Positions 1 through 8,503 of a stretch of DNA of 33,465 nt are shown here, piece after piece. The stretch spans positions 1 to 33,465 of the forward strand of contig JAKALU010000013.1 in assembly GCA_021824065.1 (NCBI GenBank). The letters run 5' to 3'. Made by a program: the position numbers and the translations under genes. The DNA comes from Nitrospirota bacterium (GTDB lineage: Bacteria > Nitrospirota > Thermodesulfovibrionia > Thermodesulfovibrionales > UBA1546). The notes beneath the pieces were generated by a model. It saw only the letters and a program-made list of their open reading frames with translations. It was not told the origin of the DNA and made no database searches. Position 1 is the first letter of the stretch, and each line of letters begins with the position of its first letter.

Positions 1-1019
1 ATCTAATAACAGAAGGGCTGCTTTCAAGGCTTACAAGGCCGCAGCTTGAAGCTGTCCTGGCACATGAGGCATATCACATCCTTTCAGGAGATTGTCTTGA
101 GGCTACAGTTGTAACAAGCCTCTTCGGAATGTATTCCTCCATGCTTGATAAACTTCAAAATCTTGCAGAGGAAGACACCGCTGGGTTTCATCCAGCATTC
201 ATACCTTTCTGGATTTTTCTGAAGCTAAGCAACCTGCTCAATCTATTCATCTCGCGTGAGCGGGAATACAGGGCAGATGCAGGTGCTATACGCATGACAC
301 GCAATCCTCTCGCAATGGCCGAGTCATTATACCTGATTTCAAAAAACTGGAGGGGCTCAGGATTTATAGGACGCGGCATTGAGATGCTCTGTATAGTTAA
401 TCCTCAGGTGAACTCATTAGACGAATCAGAAGGATGGTTAGCAGACATGATGTCAACACATCCTCCTTTAAGGAAGAGGATAGGGATATTATTAGATATG
501 GCCCATGCCAGTATGTCATGGCTTGAGACAAGGGCAAATTTAAAGACCGGGGTCTCTGATGTCTCGGAAGGGTTAAGCCAGAGAGAAGGGACACTCTCAG
601 AATTTATGTGCCCTTATTGCAGACAGCCTTTGTATGCAATATCATATGAAAAGACAAAGGTCTACCAGTGCAATTCGTGCAGGGGCGTTATGGTAGATAA
701 TGATAGGATTCCGAGAATAATCGTGAGAAGAGAGATCCCCTGTCCGGAAAGGATTAAGGCACTTGCAAAGGCAGTGATAATGGATAATCAGAGAAATCTG
801 ACGATAAGAAAACTAAGAGGTGCCGGGACAGGAATTAAGTCAGGCGTACTCTGTTTAAAATGCAATAACCCCATGTTCAGGACTTTTTACAGCCTTGCGT
901 ATTTGGTTGAGATAGACAGGTGCGGCATATGCGGTATCACATGGTTTGATAAAGATGAACTTGAGATGCTTCAGTGTTTGATAGAAAACCGGATAACTGC
1001 TGATAAGAACCTATCATGA
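1..1019 (+). CDS. M48-family zinc metallopeptidase with C-terminal zinc ribbons (5' partial)
   Basis: The track starts this ORF at an internal Met (129), but the frame is open to the window edge, and the upstream codons encode LEAVLAHEAYH. The HExxH zinc motif of M48 (HtpX/Ste24-like) peptidases lies at nt 63-77, so the gene begins outside the window. Downstream, EREYRADAGA supplies the expected third zinc ligand (Glu) and the usual ExxxD context. A hydrophobic stretch (PFWIFLKLSNLLNLF) precedes it, suggesting membrane association. The C-terminal half is unusual for the core family: two four-Cys clusters, CPYCRQ...CNSC and CLKC...CGICG, resemble TFIIB-type zinc ribbons. Likely role: membrane-linked quality-control protease; the ribbons may bind substrate or nucleic acid (inference). 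The stop overlaps the next start by 4 nt (ATGA), so the two are co-translated. Confidence 0.88.
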   Translation, partial: LITEGLLSRLTRPQLEAVLAHEAYHILSGDCLEATVVTSLFGMYSSMLDKLQNLAEEDTAGFHPAFIPFWIFLKLSNLLNLFISREREYRADAGAIRMTRNPLAMAESLYLISKNWRGSGFIGRGIEMLCIVNPQVNSLDESEGWLADMMSTHPPLRKRIGILLDMAHASMSWLETRANLKTGVSDVSEGLSQREGTLSEFMCPYCRQPLYAISYEKTKVYQCNSCRGVMVDNDRIPRIIVRREIPCPERIKALAKAVIMDNQRNLTIRKLRGAGTGIKSGVLCLKCNNPMFRTFYSLAYLVEIDRCGICGITWFDKDELEMLQCLIENRITADKNLS

Positions 1020-1546
1020 AAATGAAAGGCATTGCACTCTGGATAACAGGTCTTCCAGGAAGCGGCAAAAGCACCATTGCTGATGAGATTAAAAAAGTCT
1101 ATCCGAAGTTTATTGTATTAAGGATGGATGAGTTCAGAAAGATTGTAACACCAAAGCCTACCTATTCAGATATTGAAAGGGATATTGTTTATCGCTCACT
1201 CGTTTATCTTGCAAAGATAATGACAGAGCAGGGGCATAATGTAATTATAGATGCAACAGGAAACCTGAGAAAATGGAGAGACCTTGCAAGGAAACTCATA
1301 CCAAGATATGCAGAGATATATCTGAAATGTCCGATTGATGTCTGCATGAAAAGAGAAAGAAAAAGAATTTTTACGCATAAAGCTCCAAAGGGCATTTATA
1401 AAAAAGGCAAGGCTGGCTGGCCTGTGCCCGGAGTAAGAGTTCCATACGAAGAACCAAAAAAGCCTGAGGTCGTAATAGAGACAGATAAGGTCCCGCTAAG
1501 GGAGAGCATAAGAATTCTTAAGAATGTAATAAAAAGTTTTAGGTAA
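1016..1546 (+). CDS. P-loop kinase, adenylylsulfate (APS) kinase-like
   Basis: 176 aa. The N-terminal Walker A motif GLPGSGKS follows a hydrophobic beta strand (ALWITGLPGSGKST). The fold continues with a DEFRKI stretch, a second strand (VIIDAT) and an Arg-rich lid region (CMKRERKRIF). This matches CysC-type APS kinases and related small P-loop kinases in size and order. CysC would phosphorylate adenylylsulfate to PAPS, but the typical APS-binding motifs are not clear to me. The substrate is therefore uncertain, and a nucleotide or sugar kinase of the same superfamily is possible. The start overlaps the peptidase stop by 4 nt; a second in-frame ATG lies at 1022. It appears to be the last strongly supported gene of this operon. 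Confidence 0.75.
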   Translation: MKMKGIALWITGLPGSGKSTIADEIKKVYPKFIVLRMDEFRKIVTPKPTYSDIERDIVYRSLVYLAKIMTEQGHNVIIDATGNLRKWRDLARKLIPRYAEIYLKCPIDVCMKRERKRIFTHKAPKGIYKKGKAGWPVPGVRVPYEEPKKPEVVIETDKVPLRESIRILKNVIKSFR

Positions 1547-1554
1547 TTAGAATT

Positions 1555-1734
1555 ATGGGCTTAATGTCGTTTACTTTTGCAATGTCGTTGTTACTTGTAA
1601 TCTTAGGTCGTGTTCTAAGAGCTAAGAAAAAAAGTTTGTTATATAAAGTCTTTTTGGTTCTTGGTATTGTAATATTCTTAACCGGCATATTAGAGGTTGT
1701 CTCTATTCTGATTTTCTTTGGAGGCTATAGATAG
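1555..1734 (+). CDS. small two-helix membrane protein
   Basis: A 59-aa ORF below the track's length cut-off, starting MGLMSFTFAMSLLLVILG and ending IFFGGYR. It has two hydrophobic segments (about residues 5-17 and 32-54) separated by a basic loop (RVLRAKKKS), as expected of a small inner-membrane protein. It starts 8 nt after the P-loop kinase stop and fills most of the gap to the ferredoxin gene. The ribosome binding site is weak. I do not recognise a family. The clean hydrophobic/positive-inside pattern argues for a real gene, but chance cannot be excluded. Confidence 0.45.
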   Translation: MGLMSFTFAMSLLLVILGRVLRAKKKSLLYKVFLVLGIVIFLTGILEVVSILIFFGGYR

Positions 1735-1785
1735 TTCCTGATTAAAAACATATCCCTCCGACAAAAAATAAGTTAAAATTTGTTT

Positions 1786-2793
1786 ATGGAAAAAATTGAT
1801 AGGGCATTTCTGAGATACATAAGATACACAGTCCAGTGGGCTATATTCTTTTTTCTTATCTACGCGGGGTACAAATTCTATTTATTTGTAGACTATTTCA
1901 CCTCCGGAAACATATCTGCACCCGCAGTCAGCAGACCACCGTCAGTTGAAGGATTCCTTCCCATAGGCGCTTTAATGTCATTAAAACTCTGGATTACAAC
2001 AGGTATATTCGACCGAATCCATCCCGCGGGGCTTGTGATATTTGTTGCAGCCCTTTTAATGGCATTGCTCCTCAAGAAAAGTTTCTGCGGGTGGATATGC
2101 CCGGTTGGTGCATTGTCTGATGCAGTATGGAAACTCGGCAGAAAGATATTCGGCAGGAACTTCATGCTAAAACCATACGCTGATTATCCTTTGAGGTCTT
2201 TGAAATATATCCTGATGGCATTTTTCATCTATGTAATTGTTGTAAAGATGCCACCTTTAGCAATCCTGCGATTCCTTGAAGGCGATTACTATAAGATTGC
2301 AGATGTAAAGATGCTCTATTTCTTTACAAAGATGACAGAAGCAACGTTTATCTCACTCCTGCTATTATTTATTCTTTCACTGCCATTTAAAAATTTCTGG
2401 TGCAGGTATCTCTGCCCGTATGGCGCTTTGCTCGGTCTTGTAAGTTTCTGCAGTCCATTGAAGATAACAAGGAACGTAGATGCATGCATTGACTGTGGGA
2501 AATGCACAAAAAACTGTCCCTCACTTCTGCCTGTTGATAAGAAAATAAGGGTGAGGTCTCCTGAATGTACAGGCTGTTTGACATGCGTTAGCCATTGCCC
2601 TGCAAAAGGGGCGCTTGATGTAGCGTTCACGAAGAAAAAGGTCTTAAATCCAGTATTATTCGTAGTCCTTATTTTAGTTCTGTTTTTTGGCGCAATAGGT
2701 ATCGGGAAACTGACAGGCAAGTGGAATTCAGTAGTCACTTATGAAGAATATAAGCAGATAATACCTCAGGCATCAATCCTCGAACATCCATAA
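1786..2793 (+). CDS. NapH/NosR-like membrane-bound polyferredoxin (4Fe-4S)
   Basis: About 335 aa. Several transmembrane segments (AIFFFLIYAGYKFYLFV, LVIFVAALLMALLL, YILMAFFIYVIVV, FISLLLLFILSL and LFVVLILVLFFGAIGIG) carry cytoplasmic Cys motifs. Two CxxxCP motifs (CGWICPVGA, CRYLCPYGA) mark the NapH/MauN/NosR-type membrane family. Two ferredoxin clusters follow (CIDCGKCTKNCP and CTGCLTCVSHCP). The protein probably moves electrons between the quinone pool and a periplasmic or membrane partner; no partner reductase is adjacent, so the pathway is unknown. The track begins at a TTG (1780). I prefer the ATG at 1786, which gives a better N-terminus. A TAAAAT hexamer ends 6 nt before this ATG and no Shine-Dalgarno is visible. 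Confidence 0.85.
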   Translation: MEKIDRAFLRYIRYTVQWAIFFFLIYAGYKFYLFVDYFTSGNISAPAVSRPPSVEGFLPIGALMSLKLWITTGIFDRIHPAGLVIFVAALLMALLLKKSFCGWICPVGALSDAVWKLGRKIFGRNFMLKPYADYPLRSLKYILMAFFIYVIVVKMPPLAILRFLEGDYYKIADVKMLYFFTKMTEATFISLLLLFILSLPFKNFWCRYLCPYGALLGLVSFCSPLKITRNVDACIDCGKCTKNCPSLLPVDKKIRVRSPECTGCLTCVSHCPAKGALDVAFTKKKVLNPVLFVVLILVLFFGAIGIGKLTGKWNSVVTYEEYKQIIPQASILEHP

Positions 2794-2827
2794 GGCTTGC
2801 CAGTGCTGCCATTTCGAGCCCAGGATG

Positions 2828-2885
2828 TGTCATGCTGAACTTGGTTCAGCATCTCGTGAGACCCTGAAACGAGTTCAGGGTGACA
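2828..2885. repeat. nested palindromic intergenic element (TGTCAT...TGACA type)
   Basis: This 58-bp element contains two hairpins. ATGCTGAAC-ttg-GTTCAGCAT is a perfect 9-bp stem and CCCTGAA-acgag-TTCAGGG a perfect 7-bp stem. Outer ends TGTCA/TGACA are also inverted. A related element lies at 17754-17825. Its reverse-strand translation gives the familiar spurious peptide LVSGSHEMLNQVQHD. It sits just past the polyferredoxin stop and may act as a transcription barrier between convergent genes. Confidence 0.8.
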
Positions 2886-2890
2886 ACTAA

Positions 2891-3253
2891 TTATTTCAGG
2901 CGCTCTAAAACCTTCTGTATCTGCTTTTTGTGATGTTCTATGATATCTTCCGGAGTGCCCCATGATGCTGATTTTTTTGCCAGAACGCCAACCACATTCA
3001 TAAGGCTCTCTTTTGTCGGCTTATCAAAATCTCCATCAGCCTCTTTAAATGCCAATCTCACACCTGAAACTACACTGGCATGTATGTCCTCATCGCTTGA
3101 ACGAATGCCTAACTGTTGCCTCGACCTCAGAAACGTCTCTTTTTGTGCCTCATAAAAGCATTTTACGATCAGGTCCCTTGCCTTGGACGGGGTGAGATCC
3201 GATAGATCGCTTTCACTAATACTCCACCTTTTGAATTCCTTAGGCTTTTTCAT
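2891..3253 (-). CDS. conserved hypothetical protein, 120 aa
   Basis: A soluble, charged 120-aa protein starting MKKPKEFKRWSISESDL. It is rich in Lys, Glu and Asp, predicted mostly helical, with no signal peptide, membrane segment or cysteine motif beyond one Cys. A strong ribosome binding site (GGGAGG, 6 nt before the ATG on the minus strand) supports the start. I do not recognise the family. It is transcribed in the same direction as the SWIB gene upstream, with about 150 nt between them containing a hairpin. It converges on the polyferredoxin gene across a palindromic repeat. Function unknown. Confidence 0.7.
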   Translation of the reverse strand: MKKPKEFKRWSISESDLSDLTPSKARDLIVKCFYEAQKETFLRSRQQLGIRSSDEDIHASVVSGVRLAFKEADGDFDKPTKESLMNVVGVLAKKSASWGTPEDIIEHHKKQIQKVLERLK

Positions 3254-3327
3254 GCAAGCCTCCCTTCATGTTTTTGAATTGATGTAGGGAAAAAGTCAAG
3301 CATGGAGAGAAATTCCCTCGAAGGTCA

Positions 3328-3369
3328 AGAAAGCAGGCAGGCGTTGCTACTAATGCTTACCTGCTTTCT
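3328..3369. repeat. inverted repeat between SWIB gene and 120-aa gene
   Basis: AGAAAGCAGG and CCTGCTTTCT form a perfect 10-bp outer stem. The inner bases (AGGCGTT/AATGCTT) extend it with G-T wobbles to a long hairpin with a small loop. It lies 39 nt past the SWIB stop on the minus strand. There is no U-tract, so it may be a processing or attenuation hairpin rather than a classical terminator. Confidence 0.6.
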
Positions 3370-3407
3370 ATGGATTAAACTATAAACTATTACCTGCTCT
3401 TACCTGT

Positions 3408-3737
3408 CTAACTTAAATGTTTGTTAACCAGCTTGGTCATCTCAAACATTGATACTGTCTTTTTCCCTCCAAATACTGCCTTTAAATTTTCATCGGCATT
3501 GATATTCCGTTTGTTCACTGTATCCTGCAGTTTATTCTTCTTGATGTACTGCCACAGTTTCTTGGTTACCTCAGTCCTCGGCAACGGTTTGCTGCCGACT
3601 ACCTTTGCCAGGGCATCACTAATCTTCATGGCTTTCATGAATGCCGGATTTGGTTTCCTTTTAGTCTTAGCCTTTGCAACTTTCTTCTTTGCTACCTTCT
3701 TCACTACTTTTTTCTTTGCTGCTTTTTTCTTTGCCAT
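3408..3737 (-). CDS. SWIB/MDM2-domain protein with lysine-rich histone-like tail
   Basis: 109 aa from the ATG at 3737. The longer track ORF adds 32 residues that look like untranslated leader, whereas this ATG has a GGGGG ribosome binding site 6 nt upstream on the minus strand. Residues 1-30 are an AKKKAAKKKVVKKVAKKK-type repeat tail like histone H1 or bacterial Hc1. Residues about 35-109 (AFMKAMKISDALAKVVGSKPLPRTEVTKKLWQYIKKNKL...) are a SWIB domain, known from eukaryotic chromatin remodellers and from chlamydial and other bacterial proteins. Likely role: DNA-binding, nucleoid-associated protein. It is divergent from ychF, with a structured element in the shared upstream region. Confidence 0.88.
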   Translation of the reverse strand: MAKKKAAKKKVVKKVAKKKVAKAKTKRKPNPAFMKAMKISDALAKVVGSKPLPRTEVTKKLWQYIKKNKLQDTVNKRNINADENLKAVFGGKKTVSMFEMTKLVNKHLS

Positions 3738-3845
3738 CTTTACCCCCTTTATATTTTTTAGCATCCTAACGATGCTATTACATCCTGATTCAGAAGCCAA
3801 GAAAATCCTACCAAACCTCGTTACTATTGTCAATTAATTTTTCTC

Positions 3846-3903
3846 TATCCTTTAAGGGGGAAAAGCCTCCGGGAATAGCTAAAGTGGGTTCCGATAAAGG
3901 ATA
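3846..3903. promoter_or_regulatory. candidate structured RNA or operator in SWIB-ychF divergent region
   Basis: A perfect 9-bp inverted repeat TATCCTTTA/TAAAGGATA encloses 40 nt. Two further potential stems lie inside it: GGGG-aaaag-CCTCC and CGGgAA...TTCCG. Read on the plus strand, AAAGCCTCCGG and GGGTTCCGA recall parts of the c-di-GMP-I (GEMM) riboswitch core, but the usual 5' GGCAAACC block is absent. It could equally be a DNA operator or part of the SWIB leader on the minus strand. Confidence 0.4.
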
Positions 3904-3916
3904 TAAGACTGCTTTA

Positions 3917-3925
3917 TGTTAAAAT
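3917..3925 (+). promoter_or_regulatory. extended -10 promoter candidate for ychF
   Basis: TGTTAAAAT is an extended -10 element (TGn-TAAAAT) 21 nt before the ychF ATG. No convincing -35 was found. Initiation would give a leader of about 15 nt carrying the TAGGAG ribosome binding site. Confidence 0.35.
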
Positions 3926-3946
3926 AAACGATTTATAGGAGAAAAA

Positions 3947-5032
3947 ATGAAAGTAGCTATTATCGGACTTGCGAATTCGGGAAAGACAACGATCTTTAAT
4001 GCCTTAACAGGGTTGAACCTTGAGACAACTATATATCCGACAGTAACTGCAGAGCCACATATCGGAGTGGTAAAGGTTCCGGATGCGAGGGTGGAAAAAC
4101 TCGCAGAGATTTACAAACCAAAAAAGACAACGCATGCAACTGTGGAATATATCGACTACATCGGCCTCACAAAAGGCGATGTGGAACAGAACAAAAAGGT
4201 CTTTGACCTTATAAAGGACGCTGATGCGGTTGTGAATGTTCTAAGAGGGTTTGAAGATGAGACAGTAATTCATCCATTGGGGAATGTTTATCCCCGGCGT
4301 GATGCAGAGACAATAGAGCTTGAGATGATATTCGGCGATCTGGAGCTTGTGGAGAAAAGACTTGAAAGGATGGAGCAGGGTTTAAAGAGAGGGAAGAAAC
4401 CCGATGAGACAGAGAAGAAGCTGCTTATTAAATGCAAGGAGGCATTAGAAAAAGAGACTGCCCTCAGGGATATGGAGTTTTCAGATGAAGAACAGAAGAC
4501 TATGAAACATTTACAGTTTATGTCAATAAAACCTGAAGTAGTTGTGCTGAATGTAGATGAGCATGAAATAAATTCTGAAAAAACCCGGGCAACGACTTCA
4601 GAATTGAAAACATTTTTCAAAGGGAAACAGGTAAAGATTTTGAATCTATGCGGAAAGATCGAGATGGAAATAGCCCAGCTTCCTCCCGATGAGGCAAAGG
4701 CATTTCTTGATGACCTCGGCATTGAAGAGCCTGCACTTAATAAACTAATACATGTAAGCTATGACCTATTAGGCCTTATCTCTTTTCTCACTGTCGGAGA
4801 AGACGAGGTAAGGGCATGGACGATTAAGAAAGGTACGAATGCACAAAAGGCAGCAGGCAAGATTCACTCCGACATAGAACGGGGATTTATCAGGGCAGAG
4901 GTCGTCTCATTTGATTATTTTATTAAATACGGTGATATGGCAGGTGTTCGCGAAAAAGGGCTTTTAAGGCTTGAGGGGAAGACTTATGAAGTAAAAGACG
5001 GAGATATAATAAATTTCAGGTTTAATGTGTGA
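3947..5032 (+). CDS. ychF: YchF/OLA1-family redox- and ribosome-linked GTPase/ATPase
   Basis: 361 aa, the normal family length. It starts with the Obg-type P-loop GLANSGKTT. The G2/switch region (TIYPTVTAEPHIGVVKVPDARV) follows, matching the YchF consensus almost word for word. The G4 position reads NVDE rather than NKxD, which is the known reason YchF binds ATP as well as GTP. A coiled-coil insert (residues about 125-195) and a C-terminal TGS domain (GLISFLTVGEDEVRAWTI...YGDMAGVREKGLLRLEGK) complete it. The family associates with ribosomes and stress responses. A TAGGAG site 6 nt upstream supports the ATG. Its stop is 1 nt from the end of convergent guaB, leaving no room for a terminator. 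Confidence 0.95.
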   Translation: MKVAIIGLANSGKTTIFNALTGLNLETTIYPTVTAEPHIGVVKVPDARVEKLAEIYKPKKTTHATVEYIDYIGLTKGDVEQNKKVFDLIKDADAVVNVLRGFEDETVIHPLGNVYPRRDAETIELEMIFGDLELVEKRLERMEQGLKRGKKPDETEKKLLIKCKEALEKETALRDMEFSDEEQKTMKHLQFMSIKPEVVVLNVDEHEINSEKTRATTSELKTFFKGKQVKILNLCGKIEMEIAQLPPDEAKAFLDDLGIEEPALNKLIHVSYDLLGLISFLTVGEDEVRAWTIKKGTNAQKAAGKIHSDIERGFIRAEVVSFDYFIKYGDMAGVREKGLLRLEGKTYEVKDGDIINFRFNV

Positions 5033-5033
5033 C

Positions 5034-6515
<1,482 letters not shown>

Positions 6516-6639
6516 TTATCATTTTAGCATTTCTTTATTAAACAACGCAATCAGAGTAGCTTTTGGTAAGTAGCAAAACGTTTTTGTGGGTTGTCATGGG
6601 GATCGCCCTTCCTAAAGATTTGCTACATCTATCCTTTTA

Positions 6640-6669
6640 TTGATTAAAATATTGTGTACAGTTTATAGT
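6640..6669 (+). promoter_or_regulatory. sigma70-type promoter candidate for lipM-like gene
   Basis: TTGATT, an 18-nt spacer and TATAGT. The -10 ends 5 nt before the ATG at 6675, and no Shine-Dalgarno is present, so transcription would begin at or next to the start codon. Confidence 0.45.
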
Positions 6670-6674
6670 TTCCT

Positions 6675-7484
6675 ATGGATAAAACATGGAGATTTATTAA
6701 CTCAGGGCTGTGCAGTGCATCTTACAACATGGCACTCGATGAGGCGATTGCAGCCTCTGTTAGAAAAGGCGATTCGCCTCCAACGCTGAGACTATATGCA
6801 TGGGACAGGCCATCTGTAAGCCTCGGATGTTTTCAGAAAACCAGAGATGTAAACATTGAATACTGTCAGAATAGAGATATCCCGATAGTGCGGAGACCGA
6901 CAGGCGGCAGGGCAATACTCCATAGCAAAGAGCTCACTTATAGCTTCTCTGCGAAAACAGATAATGAGCTGTTTTCAAAAGGTATCTTTGACAGTTATAA
7001 AAAGATAAGTGCAGCACTGCACCTCGCCCTGTCAAAAATCGGGCTTTCAGCCGAATCAAGATTAATCAGAGAAAATCACCAATTGTCAATCGCCAATCGC
7101 CAATCAAAAAGTCCCCTCTGCTTTCAATCAGCATCCTATGGCGAAATTACAATTAATAAGAGGAAGGTAGTAGGTTCTGCCCAGAAGCGCTGGTCTGATG
7201 GGCTTCTGCAGCAGGGGTCAGTCCCTTATTCTATTGAGGAATCAGAGATACAGAAAATATTCAGGATTCAGTCTCCCAAGGATATAAAGGTGGCAATGGC
7301 AGGATTAAAAGATATGATTCCTGATTTAAACGACAAAGAGTTTAGAGAGATTATAAAAGCCTCTTTTGAGAAGACCTTCGATATACAGTTTATTTCGGCT
7401 CTTCCCTCTCAGGAGGAGGCGGCCCTTGCTCTGAAACTTGAGTCGGAGAAGTATCGGGCACCTGAGTGGAACTTTCGGCAATAG
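6675..7484 (+). CDS. lipoate-protein ligase / octanoyltransferase (LipM/LplA type)
   Basis: 269 aa of the BPL_LplA_LipB fold. RRPTGGRAILH (residues 73-83) is the signature motif and KVVGSAQKR carries the conserved Lys. A Cys at residue 149 in PLCFQSASYGE aligns by motif with the catalytic Cys of Bacillus LipM, favouring octanoyl transfer from acyl carrier protein over ATP-dependent ligation. This is inference; either activity would lipoylate GcvH or 2-oxoacid dehydrogenase E2 subunits. Residues about 132-146 (IRENHQLSIANRQSK) are encoded by tandem heptanucleotide repeats just before the active-site Cys. The C-terminus (EKYRAPEWNFRQ) matches the family and overlaps the convergent membrane-protein gene by 95 nt. 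Confidence 0.88.
   Translation: MDKTWRFINSGLCSASYNMALDEAIAASVRKGDSPPTLRLYAWDRPSVSLGCFQKTRDVNIEYCQNRDIPIVRRPTGGRAILHSKELTYSFSAKTDNELFSKGIFDSYKKISAALHLALSKIGLSAESRLIRENHQLSIANRQSKSPLCFQSASYGEITINKRKVVGSAQKRWSDGLLQQGSVPYSIEESEIQKIFRIQSPKDIKVAMAGLKDMIPDLNDKEFREIIKASFEKTFDIQFISALPSQEEAALALKLESEKYRAPEWNFRQ
7074..7105 (+). repeat. heptanucleotide tandem repeat inside lipM-like CDS
   Basis: Consecutive 7-nt units AATCACC, AATTGTC, AATCGCC, AATCGCC, AATC. They encode part of the linker IRENHQLSIANRQSK before the catalytic Cys. It is one of several heptad loci in the window. Confidence 0.8.
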
Positions 7485-8427
7485 GTTCTAATTTCATCTC
7501 TGTTGTCTCATGAGGCTTAACCTCTGTAGAGAAATAGTAGATAAATGTTGTAGCAATTATAACAAGTCCTAAATAGCTCTGAACTGCGTAAGAAAAAAGC
7601 TGATACGGGATGGCGATAATGGTGCCTACTATTGGAATTAAACTGAATGGGGTACCAAAAAGAATAAGGAGAAAACTTACAGTTATGTACCCTGCAAAGA
7701 TTATGCAGTAAAGCCATAACGCAGCAGGATGATGATAGAGATATCTTATCGTCTCCTTTGTGGATCTCAAAGGCCCTTCCCCTTTAAACACAACCGCTGC
7801 CACGCCATATAAAGTAAGTGCAATTGTGCAGGCAATGAGGATAAGCCCAACGCAGAACAATAACAGCGAAAAGAATATCCCGAGGAAAAGGGCGAGGGTT
7901 GCTTCATGCTCTCTCGCAATAGATATAATGGCTGCTATTCCTCCTCCAAATATGCCGAGTATAAAGGCAACCCCTATAAATATCACACCTATTATTGCGG
8001 TAAACCCAACCAGAGGGAAGAAAAGCCTCTTACCCTCTGAAAAAAATATATTCAGATCAAACCTGACGGTATTATCTCTAACAGCCCTGCCTATCAAACC
8101 TGCAGAACCACCAAAGACATAAAGCCCTATGGATGCCACAACAAGCAGATAGATTATAAAGCTGACTAAAAACACAAGAAATAACCCCAGATACCTGGAA
8201 ATAATTTCTGATGGCTCTCTCATTGCTCCGAGAAGGTCCTTGAGCCTTGTTAACTCTGTCAGGTCAAGCCCGAACATCACAAAGGCAACCGCAAGCGGAA
8301 CCCCGATAAACACAAAAAAGCCTATGCAGCTTATAACCATCATGCCAAGTTGAATGAGCACAAGCTGCCAGTTCTTATTCACAAGCCTGAAACCGTTTTT
8401 TATAGCATCACTGTAAGTCATATGCAT
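7390..8427 (-). CDS. multi-pass integral membrane protein, unknown function
   Basis: 345 aa with about seven hydrophobic segments: LVLIQLGMMVISCIGFFVFIGVPLAVAFVMFG, LGLFLVFLVSFIIYLLVVASIGLYVF, FTAIIGVIFIGVAFILGIFGGGIAAIIS, LFLGIFFSLLLFCVGLILIACTIALTLYGVAAVVF, and others. The first cytoplasmic segment starts SDAIKNGFRLVNKNW, and the soluble tail is Pro/Glu-rich (SEQGPPPPEREEPK). The overall look resembles bacterial membrane proteins of the DUF/GPDP-membrane-domain kind, but I cannot name a family. ATGs at 8427 and 8421 are both possible. The tail is encoded antisense to the lipM-like 3' end; the 95-nt overlap seems genuine because both C-termini are plausible. Confidence 0.8.
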   Translation of the reverse strand: MHMTYSDAIKNGFRLVNKNWQLVLIQLGMMVISCIGFFVFIGVPLAVAFVMFGLDLTELTRLKDLLGAMREPSEIISRYLGLFLVFLVSFIIYLLVVASIGLYVFGGSAGLIGRAVRDNTVRFDLNIFFSEGKRLFFPLVGFTAIIGVIFIGVAFILGIFGGGIAAIISIAREHEATLALFLGIFFSLLLFCVGLILIACTIALTLYGVAAVVFKGEGPLRSTKETIRYLYHHPAALWLYCIIFAGYITVSFLLILFGTPFSLIPIVGTIIAIPYQLFSYAVQSYLGLVIIATTFIYYFSTEVKPHETTEMKLEPIAESSTQVPDTSPTQVSEQGPPPPEREEPK

Positions 8428-8455
8428 TTTAAGCCCGCAGATATTTTAGCATTAT

Positions 8456-8485
8456 TTGACGTTATAGTTTACAAACATTTATAAT
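8456..8485 (+). promoter_or_regulatory. sigma70-type promoter for fdhD
   Basis: TTGACG, an 18-nt spacer and a perfect TATAAT. The -10 ends 18 nt before the fdhD ATG. The leader would be about 12 nt, A-rich and without a Shine-Dalgarno. Confidence 0.7.
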
Positions 8486-8503
8486 TTTTGTTAACAAAAA
8501 AAA

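Noticed and set aside
2795-2890. Possible rho-independent terminator after the polyferredoxin gene
   Set aside because: Hairpins are present but no U-tract follows on either strand; annotated as a repeat instead.
2766-2963. Minus-strand ORF with HPELVSGSHEMLNQVQHD
   Set aside because: This peptide is the translation of the palindromic repeat at 2828-2885 and recurs as a spurious ORF wherever that repeat type occurs.
3421-3837. 138-aa plus-strand ORF antisense to the SWIB gene
   Set aside because: Phe-rich (FFFATFFTTFFF) because it is the complement of the AAG/AAA-rich lysine tail; no ribosome binding site.
7760-8122. 120-aa plus-strand ORF inside the membrane-protein gene
   Set aside because: Shadow of the hydrophobic minus-strand gene; no initiation signals.
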